Positions 51,175 through 60,459 of a DNA stretch of 64,000 nucleotides are shown here, in pieces. This DNA comes from a bacterium (GTDB lineage Bacteria; Vulcanimicrobiota; JABDET01): the NCBI GenBank assembly GCA_021800275.1, contig JAJYZB010000005.1, positions 62,001 to 126,000 of the forward strand, written 5' to 3'. Position 1 is the stretch's first letter, and every line of letters starts with the position of its first letter. A program made the translations under genes and the position numbers. Below the pieces are notes generated by a model. The model searched no databases. It was not told the DNA's origin and saw only the letters and a program-made list of their open reading frames with translations.

Positions 51175-52443
51175 ATGAATCATAAAAGTAATCCAATTAA
51201 TAGAGGAATGGCTCTAGCGTACGTCCTTGTTTTTCTGCTGGTTTTAGTTGTTCTAGGATTTGCTTTAGGTTCTTCAGGAATTTTTTCATTATCTCGTTCT
51301 TTGAAAATTCAGGATTCAACTTCTGCCCTTTATGCTGCTCAAGCAGGAATAGCAAATGAAATTAATGCTATTCGGCAAAATCAATTGACTCCTCCGGTGC
51401 TGCCTGCAGGATCAACTTATAGTTTGCCGCAGCAGAATCTGCAAAACAATTCCGAAATCACTAATCAACAAATCATCGCCAATTATAATCCATCCTGCAC
51501 AGCTCCTATAACCGCTCCTGATGGAACTGTTGTTCCCTGTGGAATGGCTTATTTATCAGCAGAAGGAAGTTTGAACCAGAGTCAAAGATCAATTCAAGAA
51601 ATGGCTCAAGTGGAATATTTCGATTTTTCTTTTTTTTCAACCTGTCTTTCTTGCGCTACCACTTTTCCTGCCCATATCAACATAGGGACTTATCAAGACC
51701 CTTTTTGCGGGGGCACAGGGGTTGTGTCACCCGGTGGAGTTTTAGGGACGAATTCCAGTTCCACCCCTGCAATCTCTTTTCAAGGGGGAACCCCAACCAA
51801 TATCTCGCAGGTAGTCGTAGGTCCTGGTGGAACAGTCAGCCCTTCTAGTGAGCCTTCCAATAATCTTTCATCTCCTTATGTATTTCCGCCTCCAGTGGAT
51901 CCATTAGGCGGTCCTGGAACCATAAATGTTCTAAATGGCGGCCCATTGTCTCCAGGACTGTATGGAACAGTTAATGTGTCAGGAGGCTTGACTCTTAACT
52001 GCAGTACTACTGGCCCAAACACTTTTTCTATTTCTAGTTTAACAGACAGCGGCGGCGGAAATATTACCCTTGGGGCCAACTGCACTACATCAAATCCAGC
52101 CATTTTGTACGTTTATAACACTCTGGATCTTTCAGGAACTCCTGACGTGAATCCATCCCCCAAACCCCCGACAGATTTAATTATTTATGGGATGTCAAGT
52201 TTGAGCGCTACTTTAAATGGGACTGGATCAGGAAATTTCATCTTTTATGCCCCTCAGGCCAGTGTAACCATCAAGGGAGGGGGAAGCGGTACCATTAATG
52301 GCGCTCTGATTGCAAAACAAATAATCGTGAATGGCAGTGGAAATGCCCAGTATAATTTTGATCAATGCATAGAAGGTGATTCTAACTCTCCTACCCACAA
52401 TTTGCCTTCTATGGTTTTCTCTAAATCCTGGTTCTCGAAGTGA
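51175..52443 (+). CDS. PilX-like/large pilin-associated secreted protein
   Basis: 422 residues. N-terminus NRGMALAYVLVFLLVLVVLG followed by LYAAQAGIANEI, as in PilX-type (non-canonical) minor pilins. The C-terminal 250 residues are Gly/Ser/Thr-rich and beta-repeat-like (GTINVLNGGPLSPGLYGTVN). ATG at 51175 with GGGGGTG upstream. It completes a set of three pilin-like genes. Confidence 0.75.
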   Translation: MNHKSNPINRGMALAYVLVFLLVLVVLGFALGSSGIFSLSRSLKIQDSTSALYAAQAGIANEINAIRQNQLTPPVLPAGSTYSLPQQNLQNNSEITNQQIIANYNPSCTAPITAPDGTVVPCGMAYLSAEGSLNQSQRSIQEMAQVEYFDFSFFSTCLSCATTFPAHINIGTYQDPFCGGTGVVSPGGVLGTNSSSTPAISFQGGTPTNISQVVVGPGGTVSPSSEPSNNLSSPYVFPPPVDPLGGPGTINVLNGGPLSPGLYGTVNVSGGLTLNCSTTGPNTFSISSLTDSGGGNITLGANCTTSNPAILYVYNTLDLSGTPDVNPSPKPPTDLIIYGMSSLSATLNGTGSGNFIFYAPQASVTIKGGGSGTINGALIAKQIIVNGSGNAQYNFDQCIEGDSNSPTHNLPSMVFSKSWFSK

Positions 52444-52455
52444 TGATTCTTTGTC

Positions 52456-54267
52456 GTGATTCTTAACCATCAGTACGAATTTAAAGATAAATTAGCCGAA
52501 GGAACCAAAGGAGCTTTTTATTCTGCTTTAGATCAGAAATCCGGGGCTCTGTGTCTAGTAAAAGCTTACCGGAGTTTTTCGAAAGTGGAGGATTACCGCG
52601 GCATCCAGGAGGAGATCTCATCTCTTCAAAAAATTCAGAAGAACAATCCTCCAGTTCTTTTGAAAATTTTAGACATTTTAGAAGAGAATAAAGCCTGGTT
52701 TGTGGTTTTTGAAGAGATAAAAGGTGTTCCTTTAGTGAAAATCCTTTCCCAGTCAAAAGGACAGCTAAATTCAGGAGAAATTGTAAAATATTTTTCAAAA
52801 TTAATTGATGGAATTTTAACATTAAGGGACTCGAGCAGAAATTTTGTGATAACCAATCTTGATTCTCAAAATATTATTTTAACAGGTGAGGAAATTAAAA
52901 TATTAGATTTTGAACAAGAGCTGGTTTTGCAAGAAAATCCTTCCCCTCAAGAGCAGCCCCACCATTTGTCTGAGAAAGAAATTTTTGAAAAGGCTGGAAG
53001 AATTTTTTATTTTCTGCTGACTCGCCAAATCCCTCCTTTTTCTCTAGCAAACTGGCGAGATCCAAGAGAGTTCAATCCGGGATTGAATTCGGAAATGCTG
53101 AACATTTTAAGAAAGTGCATGGATCCAAGACTGGAGAAACAATACCAGAAGTTAGAAGATCTGCAATTAGAATTGAAAAATCCTGATCTTTTGAAAGAGA
53201 AAGTAGAGGAAAAACGAACAGATGTTCCACAGGTTGTTCCTCTGAGCCAAATTTTAGGACAAACTGAAAAGAGGAAACTCACTGTTGGGCGGATTTTCCT
53301 TTTCGTTTTTTTTATTTTTGTTGGATTATTTTTATTTAAAAAGGGTATTGATTATTTATTTACCATGCCTGCCAAAAAGACAGTTGAAAAGTTTGCTGTA
53401 AGAAATAAAGCTCTCTGTGCTGCGACCTCAAAGGGGATTGTTTGGATTCATTTAAAAAGCGGAAAGAGAATTAATTTTTTTCCGCTGACAGGAGATTTTA
53501 AATCTCTTATCCCAATCCCTTTAGGACAGAGATTTATTGTGTCTGATTCTAATTCTGACTCAGTCTTTTTAGTAAACCCTAACCTTCCTGAAAAAAAATG
53601 GCATTTAGTTCTGTCAGGAAAAGTAAAATCTGTGGCTTATGATCCCGTTATAGGTGGATTTTATGCCTGCAATGGCGTGGATAGACAAGTCATGCAGACA
53701 ACCCTTAATGCAAATGGAAGTTTCTCTGTGATTCGATTTCCGCATCCTCCTGTTGATCTGAGGATAAGTCCTTCAGGGAAAAAATTGTATGTTGTCTCAG
53801 AGCATGATTCTGCTCTACGAGTCATTGATGTTGGAACAAAGGCAGTGAAGAAAGTGTGTTCTTTCTCTGAAACCCCTAAACTGCTTTACGTGGGTAAGAG
53901 TCGTCTGGTTGTTTATCTGTCTCAATCCAATGTTTTAGAGATTTTAACTCTTTCTGGAAATTCAATTGCTTCTTTCCCTGTTTTTTTAAGAAGCAGCGCG
54001 CGATTAGTTTTTTCTTCTCCACATACTGGGATTATCTGGTCACATGGCAGCAGATTAAGGGTTATTAATTTAAAACTTGGACTGTTGACACAAACCATTA
54101 GATTAAATTTTTCTCCTGTTTTAGCAGCCGCAGATTCGCGTACAGGGACTTTCTTTTTGGCGGATAAAAAAGGAAATATTTATGTTTTTTCAGTCCAAAA
54201 CATGAATTCTCCTCGAAAAATCGCGGCAGTACCAGGGATATCGGCTCTCAGCCTCTGGGATCCTTAA
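52456..54267 (+). CDS. Ser/Thr pseudokinase with C-terminal beta-propeller
   Basis: 603 residues. Residues 1-235 are a eukaryotic-like kinase fold: Lys in LCLVKAYRS, but the catalytic loop (usually HRDLKPEN) reads ITNLDSQNI, lacking the His-Arg-Asp; the DFG-like DFE is present. A transmembrane helix (about 275-300, IFLFVFFIFVGLFLF) leads to an extracytoplasmic YVTN/WD-type propeller (VAYDPVIGGFYACNG, LRISPSGKKLYVVSEHDSA). It starts with GTG 12 bases after the pilin gene and is probably co-transcribed. A receptor-type scaffold fits better than a kinase. Confidence 0.72.
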   Translation: MILNHQYEFKDKLAEGTKGAFYSALDQKSGALCLVKAYRSFSKVEDYRGIQEEISSLQKIQKNNPPVLLKILDILEENKAWFVVFEEIKGVPLVKILSQSKGQLNSGEIVKYFSKLIDGILTLRDSSRNFVITNLDSQNIILTGEEIKILDFEQELVLQENPSPQEQPHHLSEKEIFEKAGRIFYFLLTRQIPPFSLANWRDPREFNPGLNSEMLNILRKCMDPRLEKQYQKLEDLQLELKNPDLLKEKVEEKRTDVPQVVPLSQILGQTEKRKLTVGRIFLFVFFIFVGLFLFKKGIDYLFTMPAKKTVEKFAVRNKALCAATSKGIVWIHLKSGKRINFFPLTGDFKSLIPIPLGQRFIVSDSNSDSVFLVNPNLPEKKWHLVLSGKVKSVAYDPVIGGFYACNGVDRQVMQTTLNANGSFSVIRFPHPPVDLRISPSGKKLYVVSEHDSALRVIDVGTKAVKKVCSFSETPKLLYVGKSRLVVYLSQSNVLEILTLSGNSIASFPVFLRSSARLVFSSPHTGIIWSHGSRLRVINLKLGLLTQTIRLNFSPVLAAADSRTGTFFLADKKGNIYVFSVQNMNSPRKIAAVPGISALSLWDP

Positions 54268-55016
54268 GCAGTTTTATTAGTCTTTGGAATTTTAGATTGG
54301 TGATAAAGAAGAGGCTTTTGTTCTTCCAGGTTTAATTCCAATTGTGTGTTTTCACTGTCGCAGAAAAATCGGAGATAAAGTCCAGTTTTTTTTTCGCCGC
54401 AGGACTTTTCTGCTTTCTGTAGAGCTGTCAGCAGGCTGATGGTTGGTTCCTGTTCTGGAGGCAGGTTAACTTCTTCAATTAGATTTTTTATGAATTTCAT
54501 CACAGAGGGAACGAAAAACTCAGAATTGATTCTAAGTTCTAGAAATATGTCTTTGACGTTTTTTGGGGAGGACAATTTAGAAGCTGACTCATAAGATGGC
54601 TCAAGAGTGGCTCGGGCTTCTTTTACGGCTTCATTTGCGAGAGCATCAGCGATCTTGTTTTTTTCTCTTGGAACATGTTGATATGAGATTTCTTTGAATT
54701 TGCCGCTCAATTCGACTGCTTTCAAATAAAGAGTTTTTAGTTTCTCGTCTTTTATTTGATAAGTGCCTTTTAGTTGATTAATGACTAATTCGCTGTCAGA
54801 AAAAATTTGTAATTTGTTTGCTCCAAGATCAAGAGCCGCTTGAAGTCCTGTCAGCAGTGCCGTATATTCAGCTTGATTGTTTGTGGCGATTCCAATAAAT
54901 TTTTTTATTTCATGTTTCCCTTCAGAGTTTGCAAAAATGACAGCTCCAATACCTGCAGGACCCGGATTACCCTTAGAAGCGCCATCAAAATAGAGAGTCA
55001 TTTCTTTGTGATTCAC
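54264..55016 (-). CDS. RNase HI-family protein with C-terminal extension
   Basis: 250 residues. Residues 1-130 are an RNase HI of the archaeal-type group: LYFDGASKGNPGPAGIGAVI, NNQAEYTALLTGL, IFSDSELVINQLKG and KNKIADALANEA provide the D-E-D-D catalytic set. The last 120 residues (ELRINSEFFVPSVMKFIKNL) are not recognised. It starts GTG overlapping the upstream gene stop. Degrades RNA in RNA/DNA hybrids. Confidence 0.85.
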   Translation of the reverse strand: MNHKEMTLYFDGASKGNPGPAGIGAVIFANSEGKHEIKKFIGIATNNQAEYTALLTGLQAALDLGANKLQIFSDSELVINQLKGTYQIKDEKLKTLYLKAVELSGKFKEISYQHVPREKNKIADALANEAVKEARATLEPSYESASKLSSPKNVKDIFLELRINSEFFVPSVMKFIKNLIEEVNLPPEQEPTISLLTALQKAEKSCGEKKTGLYLRFFCDSENTQLELNLEEQKPLLYHQSKIPKTNKTA

Positions 55017-56236
55017 TGAGAGATCACCGAGTGGAGGTTTAGCTTTTGGATTTTTTTGACAGTCTCGATTTCTGTCATCTGCTTTTTAAAACAGGATTTT
55101 AAAATTTTAGCAAGAGTTTTTAATTTTGAAAAAGCGTGGGGTTGATTAAAAGAAGGAGATGATTGTGAAATTTCCTGGATGTAAATTTTCATCCAGGGGC
55201 GTTTTAAGCGAAGATTTTGAAGATAATCAGGGGAAAGATAAACCTGTTTATTCACAGGGACTGTATTTGTTTTAAGCGACCAAAATTTTAGTTGACTGTA
55301 GTCTGTAATATAATTAGCAAAACTCCATCCTTTTTTTCCAAAAAAAGCAATCCCGTCAACCTGGAGATATCCCCAGGGTTTTAGATTTTTAGGAAGTGGC
55401 TTGACAATAAATTGGCTTTTTAGAGATGCAGTTTCAGTTGGAAGCAGAATCCAGCTTCCTCCCCTGCTAAAGTCTTCTGACGCCTGGTAGGGGTGAAGAG
55501 ATGCCAGTTGGAAGCGGTTGATCCAGTTCCACCAGACATTTAAAGCCGCTAGATTCCTATGGAAATTTGTAGAATTTTTTGTTGCAAATGAGCTTTCAAA
55601 ATTTTTCCACAGCTGCGCTAAATCAGCATTTTCCCAGTTAAATGGCAGGACAATCGGTTGAATATTTTTGTGAGGCTTAATTTTATCGGAGATTTTGCTC
55701 CATTGGGTTAAATTGACGATTTCGGTATTCTTTTTAAGGTCTCTGGCATTTAAAACCAGGGCAGCTGTTTTTGCTGAAAAAGGGATAATCCAGCCTTTTC
55801 TGTTGAAAGTGCAGGATTTCCAAATAGGGGTGAAGGTATCTGATTCAACCATGACTTCAACTGCAGCACCAGCTTTTTTTAAGATAGAATCAGCAGGGGT
55901 AAGTTTGGAACTTAGACTTCCAATCCATCGGCTGTCAATCAAAGCCATATCAGGTGCATTTTCCGTTTTAAGTGCATGAAATAAAAGATTGGGCGAAGAA
56001 AAATTTTTCAATTTGACGGGATGATATGAATGCTGCGAATTGTATTTTTGAATCAGTTCTGTCATGATTTGAAATTCTGAGGGAGGAAGAGCCGTCCAAA
56101 ATTTTCTCGGATTGACCTGAGCTAATATGCTCCTGGCAGAGAACCAGAATAAACTAAAAAATAAAGATAAAAGCGTTATTTTCGTCAGAAAATATTTTTT
56201 TCTTTTAGTTGAAGGAGAAAGAGTAATTTTTTCCAT
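55013..56236 (-). CDS. Extracellular solute-binding-like protein (family 1)
   Basis: 407 residues. Lys-rich start and a hydrophobic signal segment (KITLLSLFFSLFWFSARSI) ending at A-Q. The mature domain resembles periplasmic sugar-binding folds: FWTALPPSEFQIMTELIQKY, NAPDMALIDSRWIGSL and SFANYITDYSQLKFW. No permease or ATPase is adjacent. It overlaps the upstream secreted-protein gene by 32 bases. Ligand unknown. Confidence 0.65.
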   Translation of the reverse strand: MEKITLSPSTKRKKYFLTKITLLSLFFSLFWFSARSILAQVNPRKFWTALPPSEFQIMTELIQKYNSQHSYHPVKLKNFSSPNLLFHALKTENAPDMALIDSRWIGSLSSKLTPADSILKKAGAAVEVMVESDTFTPIWKSCTFNRKGWIIPFSAKTAALVLNARDLKKNTEIVNLTQWSKISDKIKPHKNIQPIVLPFNWENADLAQLWKNFESSFATKNSTNFHRNLAALNVWWNWINRFQLASLHPYQASEDFSRGGSWILLPTETASLKSQFIVKPLPKNLKPWGYLQVDGIAFFGKKGWSFANYITDYSQLKFWSLKTNTVPVNKQVYLSPDYLQNLRLKRPWMKIYIQEISQSSPSFNQPHAFSKLKTLAKILKSCFKKQMTEIETVKKIQKLNLHSVISQ

Positions 56237-57014
56237 TGATATTTTTTAAGACTCCTTTAACTTTCATTTTTTTCGGGTGAAGAGGAAAATAAACATTCCC
56301 TTCAATTGTTTCTCCCTGCTGGATGATTCGATTTAAAGCAGGATCGTAATAAACTGGTTCTATGTGTTGTCCATCCTCAGGATTGACGAGATAAAGATGG
56401 GAAGAAAATGGAGAAAAATCTAGCGGTAGAAAGGAGCGATCAGTGATTCTGAGGTGTATGACAATGGTTTTATTGACAGGATATTCGTATAAAAGCCCCT
56501 GTCTGTACCTTTCTATTTGAACAAGGTCAGTGATTCCATTTTTCTGCGCGAATTCAAGGGTTTTAGCATCAATTAACTGTTGATCCCAATTCACAACGCG
56601 GATCGTTGAGGCGACACTGGAAATTTTTTGCTGAACAGCTGGTGAAAGTGAGAAGTTCTCAAGAGATTTTTCAGGCAGTCCATATCCTTGTGTGTTTTTA
56701 AGAGAATTCAGAATGGAATTTGTCATTAGGTATGGGGTGTTAAAAGGTATCTGGGGATTGTTTGCTGCTTCGAGGATGGAATTTGGTATAATAGGGGGAC
56801 TAAGAACAGATTTTAAAGATCCATTCCATCTCTCATACTGCTGTATGGGTGAGATAGCAAAAATTTGAGTTTGTTTATTGAGGAGGTAGTGGTAAGTGTG
56901 GATTCTGCCTCCTTTCGTGGTTATTAAAGGGAGTACTCTCGGTGAGTTCGAAAAAGCGGGAAAGGCTGAAAGTAAAAGGAACCCCCCATAAGCTAAAAAG
57001 AAAATTTTACTCAT
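56205..57014 (-). CDS. Secreted protein of unknown function
   Basis: 269 residues. Signal peptide (FFLAYGGFLLLSAFPAFS), then a beta-rich domain with SFLPLDFSPFSSHLYLVNPE and EPVYYDPALNRIIQQGETIE, reminiscent of extracytoplasmic Ig-like domains that state surface or pilus subunits, but not recognised. It is the first gene of a three-gene minus-strand run ending in the RNase HI gene. Confidence 0.62.
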   Translation of the reverse strand: MSKIFFLAYGGFLLLSAFPAFSNSPRVLPLITTKGGRIHTYHYLLNKQTQIFAISPIQQYERWNGSLKSVLSPPIIPNSILEAANNPQIPFNTPYLMTNSILNSLKNTQGYGLPEKSLENFSLSPAVQQKISSVASTIRVVNWDQQLIDAKTLEFAQKNGITDLVQIERYRQGLLYEYPVNKTIVIHLRITDRSFLPLDFSPFSSHLYLVNPEDGQHIEPVYYDPALNRIIQQGETIEGNVYFPLHPKKMKVKGVLKNINGKNYSFSFN

Positions 57015-57082
57015 TACAGAGGTTCTTTTTCTTCGCTAAAAAGGAGATTTCCTCTTACGTTTAGAACAAATTTCTTGAAATT

Positions 57083-57646
57083 GTGAAACCACAGAAAGAG
57101 GTTCGAATTAAAAAGGTTACACCTGCCTCAAAAAGAGGAGTACTATGGCTTATTATTTTCTTTTTCTCTGCTGTCGTTTTATGGGTTTTCATTATGAGAC
57201 TTTTGATCCATTATCGCTACCCTGTTCACAACCAGACAAAAATTGTGAAATCAGGTCTGTTATATGAGCTTAAAATTAATAGGACTCTTTATCATCCAGG
57301 ACAGTCCATACTCCTTAAGCTAATGATTCGAAACAATTCCCCTAAAACAGTTGTTCTGCATTTTAGAACAACGCAGAGAGTCAATTTTGTCGTTGAGAAA
57401 ATGCTTAATTTTATTTTTTTTAAAGTTCCGACAATAGTGTGGGAGTCTTCCTATCATATTTTCGCCAGGCCAATTCCTAATCATTTAGTTTTGAAGCCCA
57501 AAAGTGAGAGGGTTTTTGAAGATTCATGGAATCAGAAAAATGTTCGTGGGCAACAGGTGCCGCAAGGTTATTATGTTATTTCTGCCCATCTTTTGAATAC
57601 AGGTTCAAAAACCGTATTGGAGCTGCCCGCAGAAATGCACAAATAG
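57083..57646 (+). CDS. BsuPI-like (intracellular proteinase inhibitor-like) membrane-anchored protein
   Basis: 187 residues. One transmembrane helix at about 20-42 (LWLIIFFFSAVVLWVFIMRL), then an Ig-like BsuPI domain (KLMIRNNSPKTVVLHFRTTQ, VWESSYHIFARP, GQQVPQGYYVISAHLL). GTG start. It may bind proteases or other proteins outside the membrane. A single gene divergent from the minus-strand run; DedA follows ten bases later. Confidence 0.72.
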   Translation: MKPQKEVRIKKVTPASKRGVLWLIIFFFSAVVLWVFIMRLLIHYRYPVHNQTKIVKSGLLYELKINRTLYHPGQSILLKLMIRNNSPKTVVLHFRTTQRVNFVVEKMLNFIFFKVPTIVWESSYHIFARPIPNHLVLKPKSERVFEDSWNQKNVRGQQVPQGYYVISAHLLNTGSKTVLELPAEMHK

Positions 57647-57656
57647 CGATAAGATT

Positions 57657-58268
57657 ATGATTCATATTTTTTTCAATTTTATTATTCATTTTATTTCTTT
57701 TTCTGGTTATTTTGGCATTTTTTTGTTGATGCTGCTGGAAAGCGCCTGTGTTCCTATTCCCAGTGAAATCATTCTTCCATTTTCAGGATATCTTGCCAGT
57801 ATAGGAAGATTTAACCTGATAGCTGCTGTTTCTGCAGGCATTTTAGGGGATTTTTTGGGTGCTGTTTTGATTTATCTTGTAGTTAGGAATAGAGGAATGA
57901 AGTTTTTTGAAAAATATGGAAAGTATGTTTTTGTTTCTAACAATCACTTACATCTGGCAGAACGATTTTTTCAAAAATATGGAAAATGGTCTGTCTGCAT
58001 CGGAAGGATGCTTTCAGTTGTTCGAACTTTTATTGCTCTGCCAGCAGGGATCATGGGGGTAGATTTTATTTCTTTCTGTGGTTTGACTTTTATAGGAAGT
58101 GCTGTCTGGTGTTCTGCATTGAGCGGTGCTGGTTTTTTCCTTGGCAAGAATTGGGTTCTCCTGCAGCCTTATTTTAAAGCTGCCGAGATTCCGATTTTAC
58201 TGGTTCTTGGGATCGGACTCTTGTACTGGTTTTGGATGGGGAAAAAAAATAATCGGCTCTTAAATTAG
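57657..58268 (+). CDS. DedA-family membrane protein
   Basis: 203 residues, DedA/SNARE-associated fold, probable undecaprenyl-phosphate or phospholipid flippase. Contains LLMLLESACVPIPSEIILPF, SAGILGDFLGAVLIY, IGRMLSVVRTFIALPAGIMG and a C-terminal helix. Follows the BsuPI-like gene by 10 bases, probably co-transcribed. Confidence 0.88.
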   Translation: MIHIFFNFIIHFISFSGYFGIFLLMLLESACVPIPSEIILPFSGYLASIGRFNLIAAVSAGILGDFLGAVLIYLVVRNRGMKFFEKYGKYVFVSNNHLHLAERFFQKYGKWSVCIGRMLSVVRTFIALPAGIMGVDFISFCGLTFIGSAVWCSALSGAGFFLGKNWVLLQPYFKAAEIPILLVLGIGLLYWFWMGKKNNRLLN

Positions 58269-58320
58269 CAGTTAAGGAGTAAGACTGCTAACAAGGTGTT
58301 TAAACTCCAAAAGACCTGGG

Positions 58321-58349
58321 TATAATGGAACCGTTAGCTTTACAGCTAA
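58321..58349 (+). promoter_or_regulatory. groESL -10 element and short inverted repeat in the leader
   Basis: TATAAT (58321-58326); the -35 is weak. TTAGCT-TTAC-AGCTAA (58334-58349) is an inverted repeat between promoter and ribosome site. Its outer TTAGC/GCTAA are the ends of the CIRCE operator, but the inner ACTC-N9-GAGT is missing. It may be the heat-shock operator. Confidence 0.5.
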
Positions 58350-58370
58350 AATTTTAAGGAGGTGACGAGA

Positions 58371-58676
58371 ATGCCTGTAAAAACAGAGCAGAAAGTGAAA
58401 CCCCTGGGAGATCGAGTCATTATTGAGCCGATGGAACAGGAAGAAAAGTCCGCTGGAGGAGTTTATCTCCCTGACACAGCGAAAGAAAAGCCTCAAAAAG
58501 GCAGAATCCTGGCAGTTGGAACAGGGCGGGTTATGGATAATGGAACCAAGGTGCCCCTTGAATTAAAGGAAGGACAGCAGGTTCTGTATGGAAAGTATTC
58601 CGGAACAGAAGTAAAAGTGGATGGAAAAGAGTATCTTATTGTTCGCGAGAGCGATGTACTCGCCATTTTAGACTAA
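58371..58676 (+). CDS. groES: Co-chaperonin GroES
   Basis: 101 residues. [20 protein letters not shown], then [20 protein letters not shown] with [20 protein letters not shown]. Start ATG at 58371 follows AAGGAGGTGACGAGA. Forms the GroEL lid. groEL follows after 39 bases. Confidence 0.97.
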   Translation: MPVKTEQKVKPLGDRVIIEPMEQEEKSAGGVYLPDTAKEKPQKGRILAVGTGRVMDNGTKVPLELKEGQQVLYGKYSGTEVKVDGKEYLIVRESDVLAILD

Positions 58677-58715
58677 ATAATTAAAATAATTAAAATAATC
58701 AAGGAGGATTATAAA

Positions 58716-60353
58716 GTGGCTGCAAAAATGATGGCTCATGATACAGAAGCAAGACAGCATATGAAAAGAGGGATTGAAGCTCTGGCAAAAGCTGTCCGTT
58801 CAACCTTAGGTCCAAGAGGCAGAAATGTCGTCCTGGATAAAAAATTTGGTTCTCCCACAATTACCAATGATGGGGTTACTGTTGCCAAAGAGATCGAATT
58901 AGATAATCCTTTTGAAAATATGGGAGCTCAACTTTTAAAAGAAGTTGCTTCACAGACCAATGATGTGGCAGGAGATGGGACCACAACAGCAACTGTTTTA
59001 GCCCATTCCATGCTGGATGAGGGAATGAGACTGGTCGCTGCTGGTCATAACCCGATGTTCTTAAAAAGAGGAATTGAAAAAGCGGTAGAAACCGCTGTTG
59101 CTGAGTTAAAGAAATCGGCGCACCCAATTAAAGATAAAGAAGATATTAAACATGTTGCCACTATTTCTGCCAATAATGATTCAGCTATTGGAGAAAAAAT
59201 CGCTGAAGCCATGGAAAAAGTTGGAAAAGATGGCGTGATCACGGTTGAAGAATCTAAAACAACTGCCACCACTCTAGAACAGGTTGAAGGGATGCAGTTT
59301 GACAAAGGATATATTTCCCCTTATATGGTGACCAATGCTGAAAGAATGGAAGCTGAATTAACTGATCCTTATATTCTCTTAACCGAGAAAAAGATCAGTT
59401 CAGTTCAGGATATTCTTCCTCTTTTAGAGGGGATCGTCAGAGTTCAAAAACCGTTTCTCATTATTGGCGAGGATGTGGAAGGTGAAGCCCTGGCAACCAT
59501 GGTTGTCAATAAACTTCGCGGCACCTTTACTTGTGTTGCTGTAAAAGCTCCCGGATTTGGGGACCGCAGAAAAGAGATGCTGAAAGATATTGCAGTTCTT
59601 ACAGGCGGAACTGTGATTTCAGATGAAACAGGAATGAAACTTGAAAATGTAAAATTAGAGCAGCTCGGACAAGCCGAAAAAGTGAAAGTGGATAAAGACA
59701 ACACCACGATCATTAATGGCAAAGGAAAACACGCTGACATTCAAGGAAGAATTAAAGAGATCAAAAGAGCGATCGAGACCACTGACTCTGATTTTGACCG
59801 CGAAAAACTTCAGGAAAGGTTAGCAAAACTTCAGGGAGGAGTGGCTGTTATTAAAGTTGGAGCTGCCACAGAAACCGAACTGAAAGAAAAGAAGCACCGA
59901 ATGGAAGATGCTTTAAGCGCAACCCGCGCCGCAGTTGAAGAAGGAATTGTTGCTGGTGGTGGGGTGGCTTTGTTAAATGTCATTCATTCTCTTGATGCTT
60001 TAAAATTGGAGCCTGAAGAACAGTTCGGCGTCAATATCGTGAAAAAAGCGCTTCAGGAACCTACCAAACAGATTGCTGAAAATGCTGGACAGTCCGGTTC
60101 TTCAGTCGTTGAGAAGATTCTGACCTCAAATAAAAAAGAATGGGGTTATGATGCCCTTAGACATCAGTGGCCTGAGAACATGGTCAAAGCGGGGATTGTG
60201 GATCCTGTTAAAGTAACCAGAACCGCTCTTGAAAAGGCTGCTTCTATTGCTGCCATGGTTCTTACTGCTGAAACCTTAGTTGCTGAAAAGCCAGAGAAAA
60301 AAGAACCCGCTATGCCGAAAGGATATCCGGGCGGCGATATGGATATGTATTAA
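58716..60353 (+). CDS. groEL: Chaperonin GroEL
   Basis: 545 residues. Standard segments [40 protein letters not shown], and [14 protein letters not shown]. The C-terminus is [12 protein letters not shown]; no repeated GGM tail. GTG start with AAGGAGG seven bases upstream. Forms the folding chamber with GroES; the terminator follows. Confidence 0.98.
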   Translation: MAAKMMAHDTEARQHMKRGIEALAKAVRSTLGPRGRNVVLDKKFGSPTITNDGVTVAKEIELDNPFENMGAQLLKEVASQTNDVAGDGTTTATVLAHSMLDEGMRLVAAGHNPMFLKRGIEKAVETAVAELKKSAHPIKDKEDIKHVATISANNDSAIGEKIAEAMEKVGKDGVITVEESKTTATTLEQVEGMQFDKGYISPYMVTNAERMEAELTDPYILLTEKKISSVQDILPLLEGIVRVQKPFLIIGEDVEGEALATMVVNKLRGTFTCVAVKAPGFGDRRKEMLKDIAVLTGGTVISDETGMKLENVKLEQLGQAEKVKVDKDNTTIINGKGKHADIQGRIKEIKRAIETTDSDFDREKLQERLAKLQGGVAVIKVGAATETELKEKKHRMEDALSATRAAVEEGIVAGGGVALLNVIHSLDALKLEPEEQFGVNIVKKALQEPTKQIAENAGQSGSSVVEKILTSNKKEWGYDALRHQWPENMVKAGIVDPVKVTRTALEKAASIAAMVLTAETLVAEKPEKKEPAMPKGYPGGDMDMY

Positions 60354-60370
60354 TTAAAAGTTGAATTTAA

Positions 60371-60400
60371 GGCTCTGCTTGAAAAAGCAGAGCCTTTTTT
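60371..60400 (+). terminator. Rho-independent terminator of groESL
   Basis: GGCTCTGCTT, loop GAAA, AAGCAGAGCC, then six T. A perfect 10-base stem directly after the groEL stop. Confidence 0.9.
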
Positions 60401-60459
60401 GTTTCAGCAAAATTACCACCTTTCCATAAAACTGACTGAACTTTCATGAAAGACCTGGG

